NCBI GenBank assembly: GCA_003566875.1
Contig: PXBQ01000135.1
Location: 1 to 6,285 of the forward strand
DNA: 6,285 nt
DNA from: Spirochaetaceae bacterium
GTDB taxonomy: Bacteria > Spirochaetota > Spirochaetia > DSM-27196 > PXBQ01
Direction of reading: 5' to 3'
Below are positions 1 through 5,833 of the stretch, piece by piece. The notes under the pieces were generated by a model, which ran no database searches, had not been told where the DNA came from, and saw nothing but the letters and a program-made list of their open reading frames with translations. Position 1 is the first letter of the stretch. Each line of letters begins with the position of its first letter. A program made the translations under genes and the position numbers.

Positions 1-126
1 AAAGTCCGGGATCGAGACACCGGCGGTCGTCGCGCACCCGCCGGCGAGAAGAAAGAGAGTCAGTAGGCCGGCGAAAAGAATAAGTCGACCCGGCGCCGGT
101 TTTTTCTGCGAGCCGTCGATCTCCAT
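1..126 (-). CDS. Probable lipoprotein, N-terminal fragment (runs off the left edge)
   Basis: Only the first 42 codons are present; the gene runs off the window on the minus strand. The start is ATG at 126-124, 14 bases after the stop of the upstream minus-strand gene, so the two are probably co-transcribed and perhaps translationally coupled. The ribosome-binding site is weak (AAGAA about 9 bases upstream). The fragment reads as a secretion signal: a polar, Lys/Arg-containing N-region (residues 1-14), a hydrophobic core (15-30, Leu/Phe/Ala/Gly), then LLAGGC with Cys at 31, followed by a Thr/Ala/Gly stretch. This fits a signal peptidase II lipoprotein. The lipobox is relaxed, because the -3 position is Ala and Leu sits at -4; relaxed lipoboxes are known in spirochaetes. 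The mature domain is not visible, so no function can be given. A plain signal peptide or N-terminal anchor remains possible. Confidence 0.65.
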   Translation of the reverse strand, partial: MEIDGSQKKPAPGRLILFAGLLTLFLLAGGCATTAGVSIPDF

Positions 127-140
127 CGTGAACAATTCTT

Positions 141-467
141 TTAGACCGGGGTCAACAGTAACTTTCCGTCATCGTACGAAAGCGTGATTTTTCGCGGGGA
201 CCCCATCGACTTCACGGTCTTGAGACTCACTTCGACGGTTCCCACGCGGCACTCATTCCTCAGGTTTACGGTCCCCGGAACACCGTCGGAATCGGGGCGA
301 CTCGCGTCGTCGGGCGTGGACCGCGGAAAAATCGCGACGTCGTAGCTTGTCGTCATGAGTCCAAGGTCGAATCCGTCGTTGGGATGTATATTGATCGTCG
401 CTTCGTCAAACGAGTAGTCGCTGATAACTGAAAGTGGTGACGTCTTTTTCACGTGAATCCTCGGCAT
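141..467 (-). CDS. Hypothetical protein, 108 residues, unknown function
   Basis: I do not recognise this family. From ATG 467-465 to TAA 143-141 it encodes 108 residues with no signal peptide or membrane segment and one Cys (73). It has alternating hydrophobic and polar stretches suggesting beta-strands (about 20-30, 36-50, 66-86, 92-107), a Pro/Asp/Ser-rich linker around 50-65, and a hydrophobic C-terminus. It looks like a small cytosolic beta-rich protein. Codon use matches the neighbouring genes (GAC, ACG, GCG, GTC), which supports it as real. The frame is open upstream to a TTG at 488-486, but that codon overlaps the -10 box of a near-consensus promoter (488-516), so ATG 467 is the better start. 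The leader would then be only about 15 bases with no clear Shine-Dalgarno site. It is the first gene of a unit with the lipoprotein downstream. Confidence 0.6.
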   Translation of the reverse strand: MPRIHVKKTSPLSVISDYSFDEATINIHPNDGFDLGLMTTSYDVAIFPRSTPDDASRPDSDGVPGTVNLRNECRVGTVEVSLKTVKSMGSPRKITLSYDDGKLLLTPV

Positions 468-487
468 CCGGTAATCGTGCTTCTGCA

Positions 488-516
488 AATCTACGCCATG
501 CCGTGCCGGATGTCAA
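488..516 (-). promoter_or_regulatory. Sigma70-like promoter for the minus-strand pair
   Basis: Read on the minus strand: TTGACA (516-511, perfect -35), a 17-base spacer, then TAGATT (493-488, four of six matches to TATAAT). Transcription would start near 482-480, just upstream of the ATG at 467. It points away from the tRNA-Leu promoter and fits the direction of the 108-residue gene and the lipoprotein. It was identified by eye only. Confidence 0.6.
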
Positions 517-574
517 CGAAACCGGAAATTATCTCGACCGCGGCGAGAAATAACCCGTGACGGCAAAAAAACCA

Positions 575-603
575 TTGACGTAAAGGCGTGCAACCGCTAA
601 CCT
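575..603 (+). promoter_or_regulatory. Probable promoter of tRNA-Leu
   Basis: TTGACG (575-580) is followed by a 17-base spacer and TAACCT (598-603, three of six matches to the -10 consensus). The predicted start is near 610, giving a leader of about 30 bases before the tRNA. The -35 box and spacer match the other two strong promoters in the window; the -10 is weak. The rest of the stretch between 517 and 639 shows nothing else I can support. Confidence 0.5.
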
Positions 604-639
604 TTGCTCCGTCGTCGCCCACGACACAGACCACGAAAC

Positions 640-723
640 GCCGGCGTGGCGGAATTGGTAGACGCGCCAGACTCAAAATCTGGTGTCCGCGAGGATGTCC
701 CGGTTCGAGTCCGGGCGCCGGTA
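640..723 (+). tRNA. trnL: tRNA-Leu (anticodon CAA)
   Basis: An 84-base class II tRNA folds completely by eye. The acceptor stem pairs 640-646 with 716-722, with one G-U at the terminal pair, and the discriminator is A723. The anticodon stem is 667-671 with 679-683, with loop CTCAAAA placing anticodon CAA at 674-676, which reads the Leu codon TTG. A long variable arm (684-698) forms a small TCC/GGA hairpin, as expected for Leu. The T arm is CCCGG-TTCGAGT-CCGGG (699-715), and the D-arm region carries GGAATTGGTAGAC. The 3' CCA is not encoded (the next bases are CTC), so it must be added enzymatically. No clear terminator follows, so read-through toward the MATE gene 140 bases downstream is possible. 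Confidence 0.97.
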
Positions 724-761
724 CTCATCGTTCCCGTTCGCGTACTCAAGAATGCAGAGCC

Positions 762-790
762 TTGTCGATACCGTGATAAAAGACTAATTT
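762..790 (+). promoter_or_regulatory. Weak candidate promoter for the MATE gene
   Basis: TTGTCG (762-767, four of six matches to the -35 consensus), a 17-base spacer, then TAATTT (785-790, three of six matches). It is the best promoter-like pair I can find between the tRNA and the MATE gene and would give a leader of about 65 bases. It is clearly poorer than the other promoters here, so the gene could instead be read from the tRNA promoter. Confidence 0.3.
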
Positions 791-863
791 CCTTCATGTC
801 CGTCGCAGAACGATCGACGCGCGATGACCGTGATCGCAGTTGACCTTTTTTATGGGAGAACTC

Positions 864-2258
864 ATGCCGTCGCGCCCCGATACCCCACAAACCATTGCCC
901 CCGCACCACTGAGAGGTCGCGACGAGTCGCTTGGGACCGAGAAGATCGGCCGGCTCCTGATGCGGCTTTCGATTCCCGCGATGATCGCGATGTTCGTAAA
1001 CGCGCTGTACAACCTTGTCGATACGATCTTCATCGGCCGCGCGGTCGGTCCCGCCGGGATCGGCGGACTCGCGATCGCGTTTCCGTTCCAGATCTTCCTG
1101 TTTGCCCTCGCGACGATGGTCGGAATCGGAGCGGCGTCGGTGACCTCCCGAGCTCTCGGGGCGGGAAATATGGAACGCGCGCGTCGCGCGGCGGGTAACG
1201 CGTTCACGATGTCGGCGATCCTCGGCGTCGCGATCATGGTCGTAGGGCTTGTCTTTGTCGATCAGATTCTCGCGGCGTTCGGCGCGACGCCGGGCTTGAT
1301 CGAGTACGCGCGCGACTACCTCGAAGTTATCGTGATCGGCGCGCCCTTTCTCGTCGTCGCGGTAACCGGAAACAACCTGATCAGAAGCGAAGGGCGCGCG
1401 AAGGTCGCGATGGTGTCGATGCTGATCGGCACCGGAGCAAATCTCATTCTCGATCCGATCTTTATCTTCGGGCTCGGCATGGGCGTCCGCGGCGCCGCGT
1501 GGGCGACCGTGATCGGTTTCATCTTGTCCTTCGTATTTATAGCGGCGTTCTTTGTGACGGGTCGCAGCAGTCTGTCGTTCAAACGATCGGACATGCGGCT
1601 CGAGCCGCGGATCAGCCGGGAAATCCTCGCGATCGGCTTCCCGAACTTCACAAAACAGCTCGGAGGATCGGTGCTCGTCGTCGTGATCAACAACGCACTC
1701 AGGATTCACGGCGGCGATATCGCGATCGCGACGTTCGGCGTGATCAACCGCCTCCTGATGTTCGCGGTGATGCCGGTGTTCGGAATCGTGCAAGGGTTCC
1801 AGCCGATCGCCGGTTATAATTACGGCGCGAAGAAGATGGACCGTGTCCGCGAGGTCGTCCGGATCGCGTCGATCGCGACGACTTCGATCGCGGGCGGTTT
1901 TTTTATCGTAATGATGGTCTTCCCGGGACCGTTGATGAGTATTTTCGGCGACGACGCCGAACTGATCGCGCTCGGGACGTACGCGATGAGGATAATCGTC
2001 CTTGTGCTCCCGATCATAGGGATCCAGCTGGTCGGGGCGACTTTCTTCATGGCGATCGGGAAAGCGCTTCCCGCGTTGATCCTCTCGATATCGCGGCAGA
2101 TTCTCTTTCTGATTCCTCTCGTTCTGATCTTCCCGCTCTTCTGGGGGACCACCGGCGTCTGGCTCGCGTTCCCGGTCGCCGACACGTTGGCAACGACGTT
2201 AACAATAATCTGGCTCGTGATAGAGATGAGAAAGATTATTGACAGAGTGTCGCCGTAG
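864..2258 (+). CDS. MATE family efflux transporter
   Basis: Inner-membrane antiporter of the multidrug and toxic compound extrusion family, which exports cationic compounds in exchange for Na+ or H+. The product is 464 residues, normal for the family, with about twelve hydrophobic segments in two halves (about 31-230 and 252-455). Family signatures are visible: YNLVDTIFIGR (49-59), ALGAGN (97-102), NNLIRSEG (170-177), LDPIFIFGLGMGVRGAAWAT (196-215) and GFQPIAGYNYGA (311-322), a pattern like the MepA/DinF-type branch. The N-terminal 25 residues are polar and Pro-rich. ATG 864 is chosen because GGGAG (854-858) lies 5 bases upstream; in-frame TTG 840 and ATG 852 lack such a site. The gene stands alone, with its last codons holding the promoter of the next operon. 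The exported substrate cannot be read from sequence. Confidence 0.93.
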   Translation: MPSRPDTPQTIAPAPLRGRDESLGTEKIGRLLMRLSIPAMIAMFVNALYNLVDTIFIGRAVGPAGIGGLAIAFPFQIFLFALATMVGIGAASVTSRALGAGNMERARRAAGNAFTMSAILGVAIMVVGLVFVDQILAAFGATPGLIEYARDYLEVIVIGAPFLVVAVTGNNLIRSEGRAKVAMVSMLIGTGANLILDPIFIFGLGMGVRGAAWATVIGFILSFVFIAAFFVTGRSSLSFKRSDMRLEPRISREILAIGFPNFTKQLGGSVLVVVINNALRIHGGDIAIATFGVINRLLMFAVMPVFGIVQGFQPIAGYNYGAKKMDRVREVVRIASIATTSIAGGFFIVMMVFPGPLMSIFGDDAELIALGTYAMRIIVLVLPIIGIQLVGATFFMAIGKALPALILSISRQILFLIPLVLIFPLFWGTTGVWLAFPVADTLATTLTIIWLVIEMRKIIDRVSP

Positions 2259-2267
2259 CCGTAGTAT
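2239..2267 (+). promoter_or_regulatory. Sigma70-like promoter of the ABC importer operon
   Basis: TTGACA (2239-2244, perfect -35), a 17-base spacer, then TAGTAT (2262-2267, four of six matches to TATAAT). The -35 box lies in the last codons of the MATE gene and the -10 just past its stop. The transcript would begin near 2274, giving a leader of about 30 bases ahead of the binding-protein start. A strong promoter here fits the need for abundant binding protein and makes the operon independent of the MATE gene. Confidence 0.65.
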
Positions 2268-2272
2268 CGGCT
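2257..2272. repeat. Short inverted repeat framing the -10 box
   Basis: AGCCG (2257-2261) and its exact reverse complement CGGCT (2268-2272) flank the six bases TAGTAT of the proposed -10 element. It could be an operator half-site pair or chance; arms of five bases are common in GC-rich DNA. Confidence 0.3.
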
Positions 2273-2304
2273 CATCCTACAATTTTCTTTCCAAGGAGAG
2301 ACAT

Positions 2305-3840
2305 ATGCGTTTTGCAAAGTCAATCGCGGTCGCTCTGGTCCTTATCATCGTCGCGGGCACTTTGTTCGCGGCCGGTGCCAAGGAGCCACAAGCGACAAAG
2401 ACTCAGAACCGCGACACGATCGTCGTCGCGATGGGCGCCGATGCGCGATCGCTCGATCCGCACGAGACGAACGACCAGCCGTCGGCTCGCATCATGAAGC
2501 AGATCTACAGCACGTTGATGCATCAAACCGAGGATCTGCAGATCGAGAAAGGGCTCGTGACCGATTACCGTGTCGTGAGCGACACGGTGTACGAGTTCAC
2601 GCTTCCTTCGGGCGTCATGTTCCACAACGGTGAGACTTTGACGTCGCGCGACGTGAAGTTCACGTTCGACCGGATGCGCGAGAAGAACGCGCCGGCGGGC
2701 TTCCTGATGGCCGCGCTTGACCGCGTCGAGGTCATCGACGACCTGAACTTCCGCATGGTCCTGGAATTCCCGTTCGGACCGTTCCTGACACACCTCGCGC
2801 ACACCGCGATGTCGATCGTGAACGAGAAAGCCGTCACCGCAGGCGGCGCCGACTACGGTCGTTCCCCGGTCGGAACCGGCCCGTTCAAGTTCGTCGAGTG
2901 GCGCGCAGGCGACTCGATCACGCTCGAGCGCTTTGACGACTACTACCGCGGCCCGGCACAGGCGAGCACAATCCGCTTCCGGTTCATCCCCGAGGACGCA
3001 AACCGAGCGATCGCGATCGAGACCGGCGAGGCCGACATCGTCTTCGACGTCGGTCCGAACGACTTCGCGAACCTCGAAGCGCTCCCGTCGGTCATCACGT
3101 CGCAGATCACCGGTTTGACGACGTTCTACATGGGCTTCAACGCCGCGAAAGCACCTTTCGACGACATCCGCGTTCGCCGCGCGATCAACCTCGCGCTCGA
3201 CGTCGACGGCGCGACCGAAGCCGCGTTCCTCGGGTTCGCGACGCCCGCCGACGGACCACTTCCGCCGTCCGTACTGTACGCAAATCAGGACCTCGACGGG
3301 TACGGATACGATCCCGCCGAAGCCCGACGCCTGCTGGCGGAAGCCGGATATGCAGACGGCTTCACGACGAGCATCTGGACGAACAACAACCCGGTGCGCG
3401 TGATGTACTCCGAGATCTTCCAGGAACAACTTCGTCAGGTTGGAATCGAGGTCAGCATCGAGATCATGGAGTTCGCTCCGTACCTCGACCGCACGGCGCT
3501 CGGCGAGCACGACATGTTCATGCTCGGCTGGGTCACGGTGACCGGTGACGCGGACTACGGTCTGTACTCGCTGTTTCACTCGACGCAGTTCGGCGACGCA
3601 GGAAACCGGACGTTCTGGGGCAACGCCGAAGTCGACCGACTGCTCGACGTCGGGAAAACCAATCCGGACCCCGCGCAACGCGAACAAGCGTACATGCGCG
3701 CGCAGGAGATCATCACCGAACAAGCTCCGTGGGTATTCCTCGCAAACCGCGACGAGCTCAACGCGACGCGCAACTACGTCGAAGGGTTTATTCCTCACGC
3801 GGCCGGACATCACAACTTGTACCGCGTGTACAACCGATAA
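2305..3840 (+). CDS. ABC transporter periplasmic binding protein, family 5 (peptide/glutathione type)
   Basis: Captures the ligand in the periplasm and delivers it to the permease pair encoded next. The product has 511 residues, typical of the DppA/OppA/GsiB family. The signal peptide has Lys/Arg at the N-terminus, a hydrophobic core (7-20) and probable cleavage at LFA-AGAKEP near 22; there is no lipobox Cys, so the mature protein should be soluble in a diderm periplasm. Family 5 signatures occur in order: LPSGVMFHNGETLTSRDVKF (100-119), SPVGTGPFKFVEW (187-199), FDDIRVRRAINLALD (285-299) and YDPAEARRLLAEAGYADGF (335-353). LGWVTVTGDADYGLYSLF (407-424) resembles the GsiB-like glutathione/dipeptide group, so short peptides or glutathione are the best guess; the exact ligand is not certain. 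ATG 2305 is chosen for AAGGAGAG (2293-2300) and the signal peptide; the frame is open upstream to 2239 but that part is not credible. First gene of the operon. Confidence 0.95.
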   Translation: MRFAKSIAVALVLIIVAGTLFAAGAKEPQATKTQNRDTIVVAMGADARSLDPHETNDQPSARIMKQIYSTLMHQTEDLQIEKGLVTDYRVVSDTVYEFTLPSGVMFHNGETLTSRDVKFTFDRMREKNAPAGFLMAALDRVEVIDDLNFRMVLEFPFGPFLTHLAHTAMSIVNEKAVTAGGADYGRSPVGTGPFKFVEWRAGDSITLERFDDYYRGPAQASTIRFRFIPEDANRAIAIETGEADIVFDVGPNDFANLEALPSVITSQITGLTTFYMGFNAAKAPFDDIRVRRAINLALDVDGATEAAFLGFATPADGPLPPSVLYANQDLDGYGYDPAEARRLLAEAGYADGFTTSIWTNNNPVRVMYSEIFQEQLRQVGIEVSIEIMEFAPYLDRTALGEHDMFMLGWVTVTGDADYGLYSLFHSTQFGDAGNRTFWGNAEVDRLLDVGKTNPDPAQREQAYMRAQEIITEQAPWVFLANRDELNATRNYVEGFIPHAAGHHNLYRVYNR

Positions 3841-3869
3841 CGGGACGTCTGAATCCCGACATCTTTCTG

Positions 3870-3893
3870 ACGGGGGCGCTTCGGCGCCCCCGT
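3870..3893 (+). terminator. Stable hairpin after the binding-protein gene (partial terminator or 3' stabiliser)
   Basis: ACGGGGGCGC (3870-3879) pairs perfectly with GCGCCCCCGT (3884-3893) across a TTCG loop closed by C-G, the especially stable tetraloop class. The following bases are TCCTCTCG, too poor in T for an efficient intrinsic terminator, and a permease of the same system starts 16 bases later. I infer a leaky terminator or an RNA-end stabiliser that raises binding-protein output over the permeases. A smaller inverted repeat, CGGGA (3841-3845) with TCCCG (3854-3858), directly follows the stop codon. Confidence 0.6.
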
Positions 3894-3909
3894 TCCTCTC
3901 GAGGACGGA

Positions 3910-4836
3910 ATGCACAAATACATCTTTCGACGCATCCTGATGTTGATACCGGTCATGCTCGGCGTCTCATTCGTGGTTTTCACGATCATGTTCTTCACGC
4001 CGGGCGACCCCGCGCGGATCATGCTCGGAGAACGCGCACCGGCCGATGAAGTAGCCTTACTGCGCACGCAGATGGGCCTCGACGACCCATTCCTGGTACG
4101 GTATGTCAACTTTGTCGTGAACGCCGTACGCGGCGATCTCGGGCGCTCGCTCGTCACGAGACGATCGGTCGCGGCCGAGTTGTTTTCGCGTTTTCCCGCG
4201 ACGATGCAGCTCGCCGCCGCGGCGGTTCTCGTCTCGGTCGCGATGGGCATTCCGATCGGAATAATCTCAGCGACAAAACAGTACTCGGTCTTCGACGGCT
4301 TCAGCATGGCGCTCGCGCTCGTCGGCGTCTCGATGCCGAACTTTTGGCAGGGAATGATGATGATCCTGCTGTTCTCGATCGCGATCGGCATCTTGCCGTC
4401 GAGCGGCTACGGGACTTTCTGGCACCTCATCATGCCCGCGGTCACGATCGGCACGAGTTCGGCCGCGATCATCACGCGGATGACGCGTTCGAGCATGCTC
4501 GAAGTCGTTCGCCAGGACTACATCCGAACCGCGCGAGCGAAGGGCCTGTCCGAGAGCGTCGTGATCAACCGCCACGCGCTCAAGAACGCTTTGATACCGA
4601 TCGTGACGGTGATCGGGCTCCAGTTTGGGTACCTCCTTGGTGGAGCGGTCTTGACCGAGACGATCTTTGCGTGGCCCGGCGTCGGCCGGTTCATGGTCGA
4701 CGCGATTCGGCAGAAAGACTTCCCGGTCGTTCAAGGCGGAGTGCTTCTGCTCGCGCTGACGTTCAGTCTCGTCAACCTTATAGTCGACATCATGTACGCG
4801 TACATCGACCCGCGCATCAAGGCGCAGTACAAATGA
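3910..4836 (+). CDS. dppB: ABC transporter permease, DppB/GsiC type
   Basis: One of two inner-membrane subunits forming the import channel of a peptide-type ABC transporter. The product is 308 residues, the normal family length, with six likely membrane segments (about 9-30, 97-121, 132-160, 172-190, 229-252, 276-298). Typical elements are the start MHKYIFRRILMLIPVMLGVS, the FFTPGDPAR motif (28-36), GDLGRSLVTRRSV (75-87) and the cytoplasmic EAA-type coupling loop DYIRTARAKGLSE (203-215) continuing to HALKNALIP (222-230), which contacts the ATPase. The C-terminal YAYIDPRIK (297-305) is also standard. A ribosome-binding site GAGGA (3901-3905) precedes the ATG. It lies 69 bases after the binding-protein gene, past the hairpin, and 12 bases before the partner permease. 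The dppB name is by family; oppB, gsiC or nikB-like substrate ranges cannot be excluded. Confidence 0.93.
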   Translation: MHKYIFRRILMLIPVMLGVSFVVFTIMFFTPGDPARIMLGERAPADEVALLRTQMGLDDPFLVRYVNFVVNAVRGDLGRSLVTRRSVAAELFSRFPATMQLAAAAVLVSVAMGIPIGIISATKQYSVFDGFSMALALVGVSMPNFWQGMMMILLFSIAIGILPSSGYGTFWHLIMPAVTIGTSSAAIITRMTRSSMLEVVRQDYIRTARAKGLSESVVINRHALKNALIPIVTVIGLQFGYLLGGAVLTETIFAWPGVGRFMVDAIRQKDFPVVQGGVLLLALTFSLVNLIVDIMYAYIDPRIKAQYK

Positions 4837-4848
4837 CGGAGTTCATCA

Positions 4849-5799
4849 ATGGCTAACTCAACGGCTGATAACGACCAACCGGTCGTGAAAGCAACTCCGA
4901 CGCCGAACCCGGCCGGAACATCGACGGTACAGACGCATCCAAAAACGCCGAAAAAACAACGGTCCCAGTGGGCCGAGGTCTGGCGGCGCCTCAGGCGAAA
5001 CCGCATGGCGATGGTCGGCCTCGGCGTAATCGTCGTGATAATCCTTACGGCGATCTTCGCGGACTTTGTCGCGCCGTACGGATTCCGCGAGCAGAATCTC
5101 CGGCTGCGCAACAACCCGCCTTCGCGCGAGCATATCCTCGGAACCGACGATCTCGGGCGCGATATTTTGAGCCGGATCATCCACGGATCGCGCGTCTCGT
5201 TGCAGGTCGGCATCGTCGCGGTCAGCATCGCGGTCATAATCGGCGGGTCGCTCGGCGCGTTGTCGGGGTATTACGGAGGACGGCTCGACAACGTCGTGAT
5301 GCGCGCGATGGACGTGCTGCTCGCGATCCCGTCGATCCTGCTCGCGATCGCGATCGTGAGCGCTTTCGGCGGAGGCCTCGTGAACGTGATGATCGCGGTC
5401 GGGATCGCGTCGATACCCCAATACGCACGGATCGTGCGCGCGTCGGTGATCTCGGTCAAGGAACAAGAGTTTGTCGAGGCCGCGCGTGCGGTCGGTGCGC
5501 GTGACTTCCGGATCATCGTGAAACACATCATCCCGAATTCACTCGCGCCGATCATCGTGCAAGGCACGCTCGGGGTTGCCGGCGCGATTCTCGCCGCCGC
5601 GGGGCTCTCGTTCATCGGTCTTGGAATCCAACCTCCGACCCCCGAGTGGGGAGCGATGCTCTCGGCCGGCCGACATCTGATCCGGACCGCGTGGCACGTC
5701 GCGACGTTCCCGGGGATCGCGATCATGATCACGATTTTCGCTCTGAACCTCCTGGGCGACGGCCTGCGCGACGCTCTCGACCCACGGTTGAAACAATGA
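4849..5799 (+). CDS. dppC: ABC transporter permease, DppC/GsiD type
   Basis: Second channel subunit, pairing with the DppB-type permease. The product has 316 residues and six likely membrane segments (about 52-75, 114-137, 150-172, 174-192, 234-258, 285-304). Family marks are RRLRRNRMAMVGLGV (46-60), the OppC-type stretch HILGTDDLGRDILSRIIHGS (95-114), the EAA coupling loop EFVEAARAVGARDF (207-220) running into HIIPNSLAPI (226-235), and the ending LLGDGLRDALDPRLK (301-315). GGAG (4838-4841) sits 7 bases ahead of ATG 4849, and the gene starts 12 bases after the previous stop, so the two are surely one transcript. The first 40 residues are polar, Thr/Pro/Asn-rich then Lys-rich, probably a disordered cytoplasmic tail somewhat longer than usual. 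The name is by family; the substrate is unproven. Confidence 0.93.
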   Translation: MANSTADNDQPVVKATPTPNPAGTSTVQTHPKTPKKQRSQWAEVWRRLRRNRMAMVGLGVIVVIILTAIFADFVAPYGFREQNLRLRNNPPSREHILGTDDLGRDILSRIIHGSRVSLQVGIVAVSIAVIIGGSLGALSGYYGGRLDNVVMRAMDVLLAIPSILLAIAIVSAFGGGLVNVMIAVGIASIPQYARIVRASVISVKEQEFVEAARAVGARDFRIIVKHIIPNSLAPIIVQGTLGVAGAILAAAGLSFIGLGIQPPTPEWGAMLSAGRHLIRTAWHVATFPGIAIMITIFALNLLGDGLRDALDPRLKQ

Positions 5800-5833
5800 T
5801 TGCGGCTGAATCAATCACAAACGGAGAGTGCGT

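Noticed and set aside
491..676. A 61-codon open frame on the minus strand
   Set aside because: It overlaps the start of the tRNA, contains both promoter regions and shows no ribosome-binding site or codon pattern like the real genes.
640..723. The tRNA gene as an attachment site for a mobile element
   Set aside because: I find no integrase, no partial copy of the tRNA 3' end elsewhere in the window and no change of composition beside it.
812..850. Possible terminator: GCGAT/ATCGC inverted repeat followed by a run of six T
   Set aside because: The stem is only five pairs with a seven-base loop, and eight unpaired bases separate it from the T-run, so it does not fit an intrinsic terminator.
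597..1793. A 398-codon open frame on the minus strand opposite the tRNA and the first part of the MATE gene
   Set aside because: It crosses a complete tRNA gene, is low-complexity and rich in Arg/Asp/His, and lies antisense to clear MATE coding sequence.
2239..2304. Upstream extension of the binding-protein frame to an ATG at 2239
   Set aside because: It would overlap the MATE gene and the promoter, has no ribosome-binding site, and would bury the signal peptide. AAGGAGAG directly precedes ATG 2305.
2320..3915. A 531-codon open frame on the minus strand opposite the whole binding-protein gene
   Set aside because: The translation is dominated by Arg, Asp, Val and His with no domain-like pattern, as expected opposite a gene with strong C/G third positions. 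The plus strand is unmistakably a family 5 binding protein.
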